This document shows, piece after piece, positions 1 through 5,661 of a stretch of DNA of 5,661 nucleotides. Every line of letters starts with the position of its first letter. Within the stretch, counting starts at the first letter, position 1. The translations under genes and the position numbers were made by a program. The notes beneath the pieces were generated by a model. It searched no databases. It was not told the DNA's origin and worked only from the letters and a program-made list of their open reading frames with translations. This DNA comes from Anaerolineaceae bacterium UBA5365 (GTDB taxonomy: Bacteria > Chloroflexota > Anaerolineae > Anaerolineales > Anaerolineaceae), in NCBI GenBank assembly GCA_002407905.1, contig DHPL01000067.1, positions 25,983 to 31,643 of the forward strand, written 5' to 3'.

Positions 1-1020
1 GACCTGGATTATTTCGTCGGCCTGCTGCTCAGCGCGCTGGCACTCTACCTGGCCATCGTCCTGAATCAGCCCCTGATTCTTTTCGTCGCGGCCATCAGCG
101 CGCCCTTCCTCAAGCCACTGGCTGGCCTTGGGGCTGCCGCGGTGCTGCCCTCTGTCACGCATTTCCTGCTTTCACTCCTGGGTTTGGCGGTTAGTTTTGG
201 TGTCTATCTGATGAGCGGCTGGTTGGCCGGCCTAACTCAAAGCCAAAGCCTTTCGCATCCCAGCCTGCCGCACACCCATTTGCTGCGTTCCACCTGGCTG
301 GAATGGGCTACGCTGCTCGCCGCGGCTGTTTTGGTCGGCTACTTCTTCGCCCGTCTGGAAGAACGCTACCGCCTGGCATCCGCCGGCCTGGCCTATCTGA
401 TCTTCCTGCCTGTGGGTCTCACAGGTTACCTGATGCAGGTCATGCCGGATCAAACCTGGATGGCAGCCCTGATCATCGTTTTGGCGCGTCTTTCCGCCGC
501 CGCCTTTGGCATCCTGGCAGGCATTTGGCTGGCGGGCATTGCCCCGCGAAAAAGCAGCGGGATGGCTATCACGGTCATTCTGGCCCTGCTCCTGGCGGCC
601 TCAGCCGGTGTGTATGCCGGCTCCCGTTTCTCGCTGATCGCGCTGGACCCTCTGCCTACCGAAGCCAGTCCCCCGCCCCCCACGCCTGAACTGCCGGCAG
701 CTTACGCCAGCAGCACCGCCATGCCCAGCAAGACCAGTTCCGGACCAACAAGCACACCACGCCCAACCCTGCCCAGCGCTACGCCCACCCCCGCACCGAT
801 TCCAGCAATCGTGCGATCGCCGGACGGCATCATCGTTCGCGCGCAGCCTGGCAGTCAATCCGAGGTGATCACCTACCTTAATAATGCGGATGAAGTTGAA
901 ATGCTGGGCGAAAGTGAGTTGATTGGCAGCACTGTCTGGCAGAAAATCCAAACTGCTGATGGAAAAACTGGGTGGGTCCTAGCCCGGCTCCTGGCCACGC
1001 CGGTGCCTCCAAAACCCTGA
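1..1020 (+). CDS. DUF389-like multi-spanning membrane protein with C-terminal SH3b domain (N-terminus missing)
   Basis: The frame is open from base 1 and ends at TGA 1018-1020, giving 339 residues. The GTG at 142 is in frame, but the 47 codons before it are clearly coding and hydrophobic, so the true start lies upstream of the window. Residues 1-45 (DYFVGLLLSALALYLAIVLN, then a helix containing AAISAPFLKPLAG) follow the pattern of the first helices of DUF389 proteins, which usually read like DYxxLxxLAxxxAxxGLxxN and GAMLxxPLxxPxxG. Residues 128-142 (SAGLAYLIFLPVGLT) resemble the later family motif GxAIAxxLxPPLxxxG. About seven helices are visible, near residues 4-22, 25-46, 55-75, 101-117, 126-146, 154-179 and 187-207. 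A Pro/Thr/Ser-rich linker (about 216-272) follows. Residues 273-331 look like a bacterial SH3 domain (IIVRAQPGSQSEVI, then GKTGWVLARLL), expected outside the membrane and often binding the cell wall or other ligands. The DUF389 function is unknown. The family match is remote and made by eye; the SH3b call is firmer. Confidence 0.8.
   Translation, partial: DLDYFVGLLLSALALYLAIVLNQPLILFVAAISAPFLKPLAGLGAAAVLPSVTHFLLSLLGLAVSFGVYLMSGWLAGLTQSQSLSHPSLPHTHLLRSTWLEWATLLAAAVLVGYFFARLEERYRLASAGLAYLIFLPVGLTGYLMQVMPDQTWMAALIIVLARLSAAAFGILAGIWLAGIAPRKSSGMAITVILALLLAASAGVYAGSRFSLIALDPLPTEASPPPPTPELPAAYASSTAMPSKTSSGPTSTPRPTLPSATPTPAPIPAIVRSPDGIIVRAQPGSQSEVITYLNNADEVEMLGESELIGSTVWQKIQTADGKTGWVLARLLATPVPPKP
862..1001 (+). 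other. SH3b domain-coding segment of the DUF389-like gene
   Basis: The translated segment shows the usual bacterial SH3 signature. It has a strand with I-V-R-A-Q-P-G-S, where the classic form is LNVRSGPS, then EVITYLNNADEVEMLGE, a tryptophan strand (TVWQKIQ) and the closing DGKTGWVLARLL. The domain's first strand begins about 40 bases upstream of this segment. It follows a Pro/Thr/Ser-rich tether coded at roughly 646-816, which suggests it is held away from the membrane. The ligand cannot be told from sequence. Confidence 0.7.
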
Positions 1021-1025
1021 TCAGG
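1016..1025. other. Zero-gap convergent stop codons inside a 10-bp palindrome
   Basis: The + strand gene ends with TGA at 1018-1020 and the - strand operon ends with TGA read from 1023-1021. The two stops abut as TGATCA, inside the perfect palindrome CCTGATCAGG. No intergenic sequence exists for a conventional terminator between the two convergent genes. The palindrome has no loop and no T-tract, so I do not call it a terminator. Confidence 0.85.
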
Positions 1026-2055
1026 TCTCGATTAAATCCAAATTATCAATGGGAACCGTGAGTTCCTGCCCATCCGCGGTACGCACAATTGCCGGCATCA
1101 GTTCCAAGCCAGAGGCAAACCGCAGCGGCAACTGGGGTAATTCCACCACTTCCGCCAAAATCCCGCTGTAGGGTCTGCCGCTTAACCGCACTTTGCTGCC
1201 AGGCCTTAATGCCCGTACCAGGGTAAACGCGGGCTGGCTCTGGCCGCCGCTCACGGCTTGGATCAATTCCGGATGTTTTCCTGAACCTCCATCCGGCGAA
1301 GCGGCCATCAGGTAAACCGGCACGGACGGGTTAGCCAGCATAGCCCTGACCAGTTCCAGGCTAATCGAATCCAGGTTCAAATCACCAAAACCCGCCAGGC
1401 TGATCACCGCGATCGGCAACTGGCGCAGGTAGTCCAGGTGTTCCGGGAGGATCGAAGGAAACACCAAACCAGCTGCCCCGCCTTCCACAACCCGGCGAAT
1501 GCCTTTCAAACTGGGCAAAACTTCAAAGTAAACCAGCTTTTCGTCCACCGAGATCGGACTGGAATCTGTCCAGGCAACCAAGGTGCCCTTGGCGTTCCTG
1601 CCATTGCCCCACAAGCCTTGCAAGAGGCTGGCATGCATGGCTATCACCGCACCGCGCCCGGGGATCAGTTCCACGACCTCACCCGGGAATGGCGCCAGGG
1701 CCTGCAGCTTGCGTTCACCAAGCGCCAGGGTCACCTTGCCATCGCGGATCGAAACCACGCGTCCGGCAGCCGGCGCCCGGAATATCCGCGCGACCAGGCC
1801 GGGTTTCTCCGCAATCAGGTCCCCTGCTTCTACACTTTCGCCAACCAGACGGGCCAGGTATTTATCTGCTTCAGCGGGATGGATCCTAAAGCTGTTCACC
1901 AGGTCGAACACCTGGAAGCACTCCGGCAGACTGATTTCCGCTACCGCCTGGCCTTCTTCAACCTGGTCGCCAATACCAACCAATACCTGGCCGCTGTAAT
2001 CCAGGCGCACAGGCCAAAGAACCTGTTCATGGCGTTTGGCAATCAAGGCACGCAT
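1021..2055 (-). CDS. Conserved-type protein with barrel-sandwich (lipoyl-like) N-terminus and KOW-like C-terminus, function unknown
   Basis: This 344-residue protein has no signal peptide or membrane segment, so it is probably cytoplasmic. Residues 13-42 contain SGQVLVGIGDQVEEGQAVAE, the half-barrel pattern of biotinyl/lipoyl-type and RnfC/HlyD-type barrel-sandwich hybrids. A second half-barrel is seen at about 75-112 (VEAGDLIAEKPG, then RAPAAGRVVSIRDGKVTLAL). No lysine sits in a lipoyl or biotin attachment motif (DKA or MKM type), so cofactor loading is not supported. Residues about 121-160 are rich in glycine (GEVVELIPGRGAVI, then GLWGNGRNAKGTL). Residues 175-250 alternate predicted helices and strands like an alpha/beta domain. 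Residues 284-342 resemble a KOW or SH3-like barrel (PGSKVRLSGRPYSGILAEVV, then VPIDNLDLIE). The ATG directly abuts the TAG of the MutL-like gene, and GGGAG lies 5 bases upstream, so this start is well supported. The tight coupling suggests that it acts with the MutL-like protein. I know no experimentally defined function for this architecture. Confidence 0.85.
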   Translation of the reverse strand: MRALIAKRHEQVLWPVRLDYSGQVLVGIGDQVEEGQAVAEISLPECFQVFDLVNSFRIHPAEADKYLARLVGESVEAGDLIAEKPGLVARIFRAPAAGRVVSIRDGKVTLALGERKLQALAPFPGEVVELIPGRGAVIAMHASLLQGLWGNGRNAKGTLVAWTDSSPISVDEKLVYFEVLPSLKGIRRVVEGGAAGLVFPSILPEHLDYLRQLPIAVISLAGFGDLNLDSISLELVRAMLANPSVPVYLMAASPDGGSGKHPELIQAVSGGQSQPAFTLVRALRPGSKVRLSGRPYSGILAEVVELPQLPLRFASGLELMPAIVRTADGQELTVPIDNLDLIET

Positions 2056-3777
2056 CTAGGCTCCCAGCTCCCAAAGCCATTCCTGGCGTTTCTCGGTAAT
2101 TGCCCGGGCATCGCCAGGCAAACGTAAAGGCCTGCCGCGCGCGTCCACGATCACACCCAGGTTTCCGCCGCTCACCCGCAGCCATCCCCCCAGCCCCGGT
2201 TGGCCCATACCCACATCGGCCTGCGATTGAGGCGCGAGGTAGAGGCGACCTGGCGCTTCGGGGCTGATCTCGATGCGCCTTAATGCGCCGGGTTTAACTT
2301 CAATTTGTTCACGCAGATGGCCTTCGCCCTGGTCCACTTCCAGTTTCAGCAGACTGCGCCCGGGGAATGCAGCGCCGGTAACGTTTACAACCGTCCCCAG
2401 GTTCTCAAAGATGCCGGCATCCAGCATTTGTGCCGCCAGCATTGGTTCCTCCGCCGCCAACCCGCCCAGGGCATAAAGCAGACCTTCCTGGTCCAATACG
2501 ATGGTCGTAATGCCATGCGGGCGGATGCCGTCCAGGGCCATCAGCATGGTTTCTGCCTGGGAAGGGATGCCATCCAGGCTTTCGCCGCTGAGGATGATCG
2601 GTTCGTAGGCCCCAACCAAACCTTCCCTTGCCTGATACTCAAAATCCGGGATTGCTGTGGCGGCTGCCTGCAGGGCCTGCATGATCCTCAGCCGCTGCCA
2701 GGCCAGATCCAGGGCCATATCCTGCACCGTGGCGGGTTTCAACCCGGGATGAACGATCTGGTCGAGCATATACAGCGCTGCCTCATTTTGCTCCACGGCC
2801 AGGGCCGATTGCTTAACAAGGTCACGGGCAAACTCAGTTTTTGGCCGACCGGGCAGTTTAAGGCCCATGTAATGGCCATGTCTTGCCGCCGCCAGGCTGA
2901 TCTCCTCTGAGCCCAGGTCCAGATTGAGCACGCCTTTGCCGGCTGGGTTGATCGCCTCGATCAGGCGCAATATGCGCGCGCCAGCCATCTGCGCCGGCAG
3001 GGTTTTAACCCCTAATCGCTTCTCCAGAGCCGCCAGGCCAGGAAGCTGGGCCTGCATCAGGCGCTGGTAAGCCCCGCTTAAGGCTTGCCAGCCAGCCAGC
3101 AGGTCCTCCCGATCGATCTCAGGCTGGATATTCGGCCCAATGTGGAAGTTCGCGCCGATATCAAGCTCCTTAGCGGCAAAAAGGCCCAGAGCTTCGTTGC
3201 CCAGGAATACCACCTGGGGATGGACAACCCTGGGCTGCGTGCTGCAGAGAATGCGCAAATTCTCGATCGCCGCGCGCAGGGGCCGGCTGGCCCCATCGTT
3301 CGTGCCCCCCGCGATCAAAAAGAGGTCCGCATCAGTTTGCAGGAGGGCCATCAGCTGCGCGGTGGCGTTGAGGTCATCCTGGCTGGAGAGTTCCAGCACA
3401 ACCTCCAGTCCCAGCATCCCTGACAGCCGGCGTAAGGCATCCAGGGAGTAGGTTGGCGATACGGCCAGGAGCACTGTTCGCAGCGGGCGGCCAATTCCCA
3501 GGGTAAGCGCCGCTTTGCGCACACCCTGGGCTTCATCGTAGGGCCGCAGGATCAGGTTCCGCTCCGTGTCCAGCAGTTTATGCCCACTCTCCAACTCCAG
3601 GCGCTGGAGCAAAGCCACAACCCTAGAATCAAGGTCTTCACCGGCCTGGGCAGACTCCATCTCTGTAGCCTGGCTTACGCCAGCCAAGATGCCGAATTGC
3701 CCGTTCTGGTTATCGAAGAGCCAGGCTCGCGTAGACAGCGGCTGGATATTGATGCTGAGCAAGGCCTGGTATTCCAT
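2056..3777 (-). CDS. MutL/GlmL-like ASKHA-fold protein with extra C-terminal beta-rich domain
   Basis: This 573-residue soluble protein resembles the glutamate mutase MutL/GlmL family, an actin/Hsp70-like (ASKHA) group known from glutamate mutase operons, where its exact role is unsettled. Visible family marks are GIGRPLRTVLLAVSPTYSLD (94-113), DLFLIAGGTNDGAS (151-164, compare AGGTDGGN), VVFLGNEAL (189-197) and NFHIGPNIQPE (210-220). Later marks are LNLDLGSEEISLA (284-296, phosphate-2-like D287-x-G289), ILSGES (395-400, adenosine-motif position) and TTIVLDQEGLLYALGGLAAE (424-443). The N-terminal phosphate-1 region (SINIQPLSTRAWLFD, 8-22) lacks the usual DxG, so ATP hydrolysis may be weak or lost. 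Family members are about 460 residues; the extra C-terminal part (about 470-573) is beta-rich and ends with GGNLGVIVDARGRPLRLP and WLWELGA. The start is supported by GAGG 6 bases before the ATG. No glutamate mutase gene (glmS/glmE type) is beside it. Family assignment is from motif recall, without a profile search. Confidence 0.85.
   Translation of the reverse strand: MEYQALLSINIQPLSTRAWLFDNQNGQFGILAGVSQATEMESAQAGEDLDSRVVALLQRLELESGHKLLDTERNLILRPYDEAQGVRKAALTLGIGRPLRTVLLAVSPTYSLDALRRLSGMLGLEVVLELSSQDDLNATAQLMALLQTDADLFLIAGGTNDGASRPLRAAIENLRILCSTQPRVVHPQVVFLGNEALGLFAAKELDIGANFHIGPNIQPEIDREDLLAGWQALSGAYQRLMQAQLPGLAALEKRLGVKTLPAQMAGARILRLIEAINPAGKGVLNLDLGSEEISLAAARHGHYMGLKLPGRPKTEFARDLVKQSALAVEQNEAALYMLDQIVHPGLKPATVQDMALDLAWQRLRIMQALQAAATAIPDFEYQAREGLVGAYEPIILSGESLDGIPSQAETMLMALDGIRPHGITTIVLDQEGLLYALGGLAAEEPMLAAQMLDAGIFENLGTVVNVTGAAFPGRSLLKLEVDQGEGHLREQIEVKPGALRRIEISPEAPGRLYLAPQSQADVGMGQPGLGGWLRVSGGNLGVIVDARGRPLRLPGDARAITEKRQEWLWELGA
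2061..2065 (-). promoter_or_regulatory. Ribosome binding site for the barrel-sandwich/KOW-like gene
   Basis: GGGAG is read on the - strand, 5 bases before the ATG at 2055-2053, inside the last codons of the upstream MutL-like gene. Its position fixes the start and indicates translational coupling across the TAG-ATG junction. Confidence 0.65.
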
Positions 3778-3780
3778 GGC

Positions 3781-4464
3781 TTACCTCGCGAAAAGCAGGC
3801 CGAAAAAGTCCCGCAGCCAGCTCAAACGGGAGATCAGGGCTATGAGGGCGGTCGCGTAGATGCCCACGAAGAGCGCTGCGAAGGTGATCCCCAGAAAAAC
3901 CTGACCAATGGTAGAAACGCCCTCGATCAAATTGGACCGGGTTAGAACACCATTTCGCGACCTTTGATGATGGTGGAAGACAAAAAGTACACTGATCAAA
4001 CCCAGCAAGCCCAAGAGCGCTTCCAGCAATCTGAACCAGGCGTTGGTACCATCTCCGATCAAGGCCGTCTGGTCAAAAGGCTGCAGGGCTGCCAGGAGCT
4101 GCGGCGCCAGGGTGCCGCGCAAGACCCCCAATAGCGAGACCGCCGCCACCACGCCAACCAGGAAGGCCAATGGCAGTTTTGCCCATTGCTGCCGCCGTGG
4201 AACCAGAATCGCCAGCAGAAAAACTGAGAGCAGCAAGGGCGCCAGGCTGAGGTAAAAAGCAGCTGTCCCGGGTTTGCCGAGAGGCAGGATCAGGTAGGGC
4301 AGGATAACCTTGGTGAGGATCAACGCGGCAGCGTAACCGCTGCTCACGCCTGCCAGCAGGTAAAGCGCGGTGCGGAAAAAGAGGTTGTCGCCCAGAAGGT
4401 ATGAGAAAACCGCCAGGGTGAGCAAGAAGCCCAGCAAACCCAAAACCAGATCCAGGCCGGTCAT
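3781..4464 (-). CDS. Six-helix integral membrane protein, function unknown
   Basis: This 227-residue protein is strongly hydrophobic and I do not recognise its family. Helices are seen near residues 3-23, 32-54, 68-88, 98-116, 144-163 and 186-212. Basic stretches at 89-96 (PRRQQWAK) and 164-176 (a HHHQRSRNG segment and TR) probably face the cytoplasm. By the positive-inside rule this gives a topology with the N-terminus and C-terminus on the same side, likely cytoplasmic. The only polar stretch that looks loop-like outside is about 117-143. No transporter or enzyme motif is evident, and the three-histidine run (164-166) is probably just part of the basic loop. The gene overlaps the stop of the upstream bitopic membrane protein by 4 bases (ATGA) and ends 3 bases before the MutL-like gene, so the three are very likely co-translated. 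It could be the membrane anchor or channel part of a complex with its neighbours, which is inference from context only. Confidence 0.85.
   Translation of the reverse strand: MTGLDLVLGLLGFLLTLAVFSYLLGDNLFFRTALYLLAGVSSGYAAALILTKVILPYLILPLGKPGTAAFYLSLAPLLLSVFLLAILVPRRQQWAKLPLAFLVGVVAAVSLLGVLRGTLAPQLLAALQPFDQTALIGDGTNAWFRLLEALLGLLGLISVLFVFHHHQRSRNGVLTRSNLIEGVSTIGQVFLGITFAALFVGIYATALIALISRLSWLRDFFGLLFAR
3783..3787 (-). promoter_or_regulatory. Ribosome binding site for the MutL/GlmL-like gene
   Basis: GAGGT is read on the - strand, 5 bases before the ATG at 3777-3775. Its last base is the first base of the upstream gene's TAA stop. The overlap of this site with a stop codon 3 bases before the next start is typical of translational coupling. 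Confidence 0.65.
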
Positions 4465-5661
4465 CCGCGGATCCCTCCAAAATGGCGCTTATTGAGGTCG
4501 GCTTCGAACTTAGTGATCACGCCCAGCAGCAGAAAGATGATCATCGCCAAAAAGCCCAGCTCAAAGGCGCGCCGGCTGCTGCCCGCTTCCTGGCCTGCGC
4601 GCAAGGTCTCGGCAGTTCCCAGGCCGCCCAACTGCCCGCTCTCGTAAAAGGGCATCAGCAGGGGTTCCTCCTGCATCGTTGTCAGCGCCAGGATCGTCCC
4701 CGTGGGCAAGGCAGGGCCAATTTGCCCCAACCAGGCTTGGGCATTCTCGGCCGAGTCGGTTACAAGCAGGATGGCGGCATACGCTTTCAGGTCCTTCTGC
4801 AGCGGGTTAGCACCTGCGCCTTCGGCCCGCTCCAGCAGGTCGGTCTCACCAAAGTTGATGGCCATGCGCAGCAGGTTCAGGGTGCCGCCAGGGATAAAAC
4901 TGACCGGAGCTTCGTCAGGAAGGCCTGCCGCCTGAGCAAGCGCTTTTCCCAGCCAGAGCCCGTTCATTTGGGCACTCGCCAGTTCGATCTGGCTCGGGTT
5001 GATTTCTTCCAGTGCAGCGGCAGCCAAGGGCTGAAGCTCCGGTTCCGTTGCCGCCTGATAATCAATGACGACCAAAAGGGTTTGGCCCCTCCCCAGCTCC
5101 TTGAGCCGGGTGCTGATCGCCAAAGCCTGGGGCGGCAAGTCTGCATCCGTTGGCGATCCAGGCGGAATGAATAAGAGCGCAAGCACTAGCGCCGCCAAAA
5201 GCAGCAAGCCCAAAAGGCCGCGCCAACTGCTTTCCCCGGTCGGAGCCTGCGGGGGACGGGCCTTGGCAGCCTTACCTTCCTGGGCTACCAGGTCCCGCAG
5301 CAGTTCCGCGCGTTCACGCTGGCTGCGCAGCAGCATCAGGTCCGGCTCCGGAGTGGATGGAGGGGGCTGCGACGGTTCAGCCCGCGAATCGCCCAGGTCC
5401 GGTTCAGCAGGTTCCGCCTGAATGCCTGATGGTTCCAACGATTCAACTGCAGGCTCATCCGGGGAATAGCCATCAGCTTCCGCCTCTAATTTCTGATCTT
5501 CCCCGGCCTCCTCTGCGGCCTCCATAACTTTCAAGTCCCCATCGCTTGCGGAGACCAAACCGGTATTCTGAGGGGCGGGGTCGGGTTGTGTCTGAACGTC
5601 CTGCTCGGGTGCATCATCCTGCCCGAGGCCGCCCCCGGCTTCCAGTTCATCCTGAGGATCA
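4461..5661 (-). CDS. Bitopic membrane protein with acidic Pro-rich N-terminal region and extracytoplasmic alpha/beta domain (5' end outside window)
   Basis: The frame is open to the right edge and gives 399 residues. A TTG at 5558-5556 and an ATG at 5525-5523 are possible starts, but the coding frame upstream has the same acidic, Pro/Gln-rich composition, so I treat the gene as continuing beyond 5661. Residues 1-108 are low-complexity, rich in Glu, Asp, Pro and Ala, and are followed by a charged helical stretch (about 109-134: RSQRERAELLRDLVAQEGKA). One helix lies at about 148-166 and a second near the C-terminus at about 367-383, which is followed by a basic tail (KFEADLNKRHF). This places both ends in the cytoplasm and about 200 residues outside. 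That outer part alternates strands and helices: TLLVVIDYQAATEPELQPL (194-212), FIPGGTLNLLRMAINFG (255-271), AAILLVTDSAENAQAWLGQI (295-314) and TMQEEPLLMPFYESGQLGGL (328-347). From memory this resembles an unnamed conserved family in Chloroflexota. No catalytic motif is evident. It overlaps the next gene by 4 bases. Confidence 0.8.
   Translation of the reverse strand, partial: DPQDELEAGGGLGQDDAPEQDVQTQPDPAPQNTGLVSASDGDLKVMEAAEEAGEDQKLEAEADGYSPDEPAVESLEPSGIQAEPAEPDLGDSRAEPSQPPPSTPEPDLMLLRSQRERAELLRDLVAQEGKAAKARPPQAPTGESSWRGLLGLLLLAALVLALLFIPPGSPTDADLPPQALAISTRLKELGRGQTLLVVIDYQAATEPELQPLAAAALEEINPSQIELASAQMNGLWLGKALAQAAGLPDEAPVSFIPGGTLNLLRMAINFGETDLLERAEGAGANPLQKDLKAYAAILLVTDSAENAQAWLGQIGPALPTGTILALTTMQEEPLLMPFYESGQLGGLGTAETLRAGQEAGSSRRAFELGFLAMIIFLLLGVITKFEADLNKRHFGGIRG
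4473..4478 (-). promoter_or_regulatory. Strong ribosome binding site for the six-helix membrane protein
   Basis: GGAGGG is read on the - strand, 8 bases before the ATG at 4464-4462 and inside the last codons of the upstream gene. It is the best Shine-Dalgarno sequence in the window and supports the start that overlaps the upstream TGA. Confidence 0.75.
5229..5661 (-). repeat. Low-complexity acidic/Pro-rich coding region
   Basis: Read on the - strand, the window residues 1-144 of the bitopic membrane protein are dominated by Glu, Asp, Pro, Ala and Gln, with many EP, DP and PxP steps. No exact tandem unit was found by eye, so this is a composition-biased, probably disordered cytoplasmic tail and not a true repeat array. 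The bias continues to the window edge. Confidence 0.6.

Noticed and set aside
142..144. GTG as the start of the DUF389-like gene
   Set aside because: The frame is open and clearly coding back to base 1, with DUF389-like helices before this codon.
963..985. Possible terminator for the - strand operon: a GGG/CCC stem followed by five Ts, inside the 3' end of the + strand gene
   Set aside because: The stem is only 3 bp and the T-run is separated from it by several bases, so it is too weak to call.
1052..1066. Small hairpin GGAAC-CGTGA-GTTCC near the convergent junction
   Set aside because: The stem is only 5 bp and no T-tract follows on either strand. It lies within coding sequence.
1438..2127. 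Long open frame on the + strand antisense to the barrel-sandwich gene (229 codons)
   Set aside because: The translation lacks domain-like hydrophobic patterning and is rich in Gln, His, Arg and Pro. It lies fully opposite better-supported genes and crosses their junction.
2305..2910. Open frame of 201 codons on the + strand antisense to the MutL-like gene
   Set aside because: The composition is unlike a real protein, and the opposite strand carries recognisable family motifs throughout.
4482..5174. Open frame of 230 codons on the + strand antisense to the bitopic membrane protein
   Set aside because: It is a shadow of a GC-rich gene whose own product has clear membrane helices. No supporting motif was seen.
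5556..5558. TTG as the start of the bitopic membrane protein gene
   Set aside because: The frame stays open to the window edge with the same acidic, Pro-rich composition. A start here, or at the ATG 5525-5523, cannot be excluded but is not favoured.
1..5661. Frequent CCAGG/CCTGG pentamers across the window
   Set aside because: They appear to follow from leucine CTG and glycine-rich codon use in these genes. No spacing pattern or repeat unit was seen.

Overview
The window is moderately GC-rich bacterial DNA with almost no non-coding sequence. Its gene types and style suggest Chloroflexota, most likely class Anaerolineae. The clues are a divergent DUF389-type membrane protein with a Pro/Thr/Ser-rich linker and a bacterial SH3 domain, and a MutL/GlmL-like protein with no glutamate mutase genes beside it and a C-terminal extension that I associate from memory with Chloroflexota. 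No rRNA or other marker gene is present, so the assignment is inference.

Layout. On the + strand, a gene already open at base 1 runs to 1020 (DUF389-like membrane protein plus SH3b domain, N-terminus missing). On the - strand, four genes are transcribed right to left: a bitopic membrane protein open at the right edge (5661 to 4461), a six-helix membrane protein (4464-3781), a MutL/GlmL-like ASKHA-fold protein (3777-2056), and a protein with an N-terminal barrel-sandwich (lipoyl-like) region and a C-terminal KOW-like region (2055-1021). Junctions are a 4-base ATGA overlap, a 3-base gap and a 0-base gap, each with a Shine-Dalgarno sequence inside the upstream gene. This is the layout of one translationally coupled operon. 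The + strand gene and the operon meet tail to tail with no base between their stop codons.

How the genes may work together. The two membrane proteins and the two cytoplasmic proteins look like one membrane-associated module whose function I cannot name. MutL/GlmL is best known as an accessory gene of adenosylcobalamin-dependent glutamate mutase, but no mutase subunit gene is in the window. The partner proteins here are membrane proteins with an extracytoplasmic domain, which hints at a different, envelope-related use of the ASKHA fold. That is a hypothesis. No promoter, RNA gene, mobile element, CRISPR array or convincing terminator was seen. The operon promoter and the starts of both edge genes lie outside the window.
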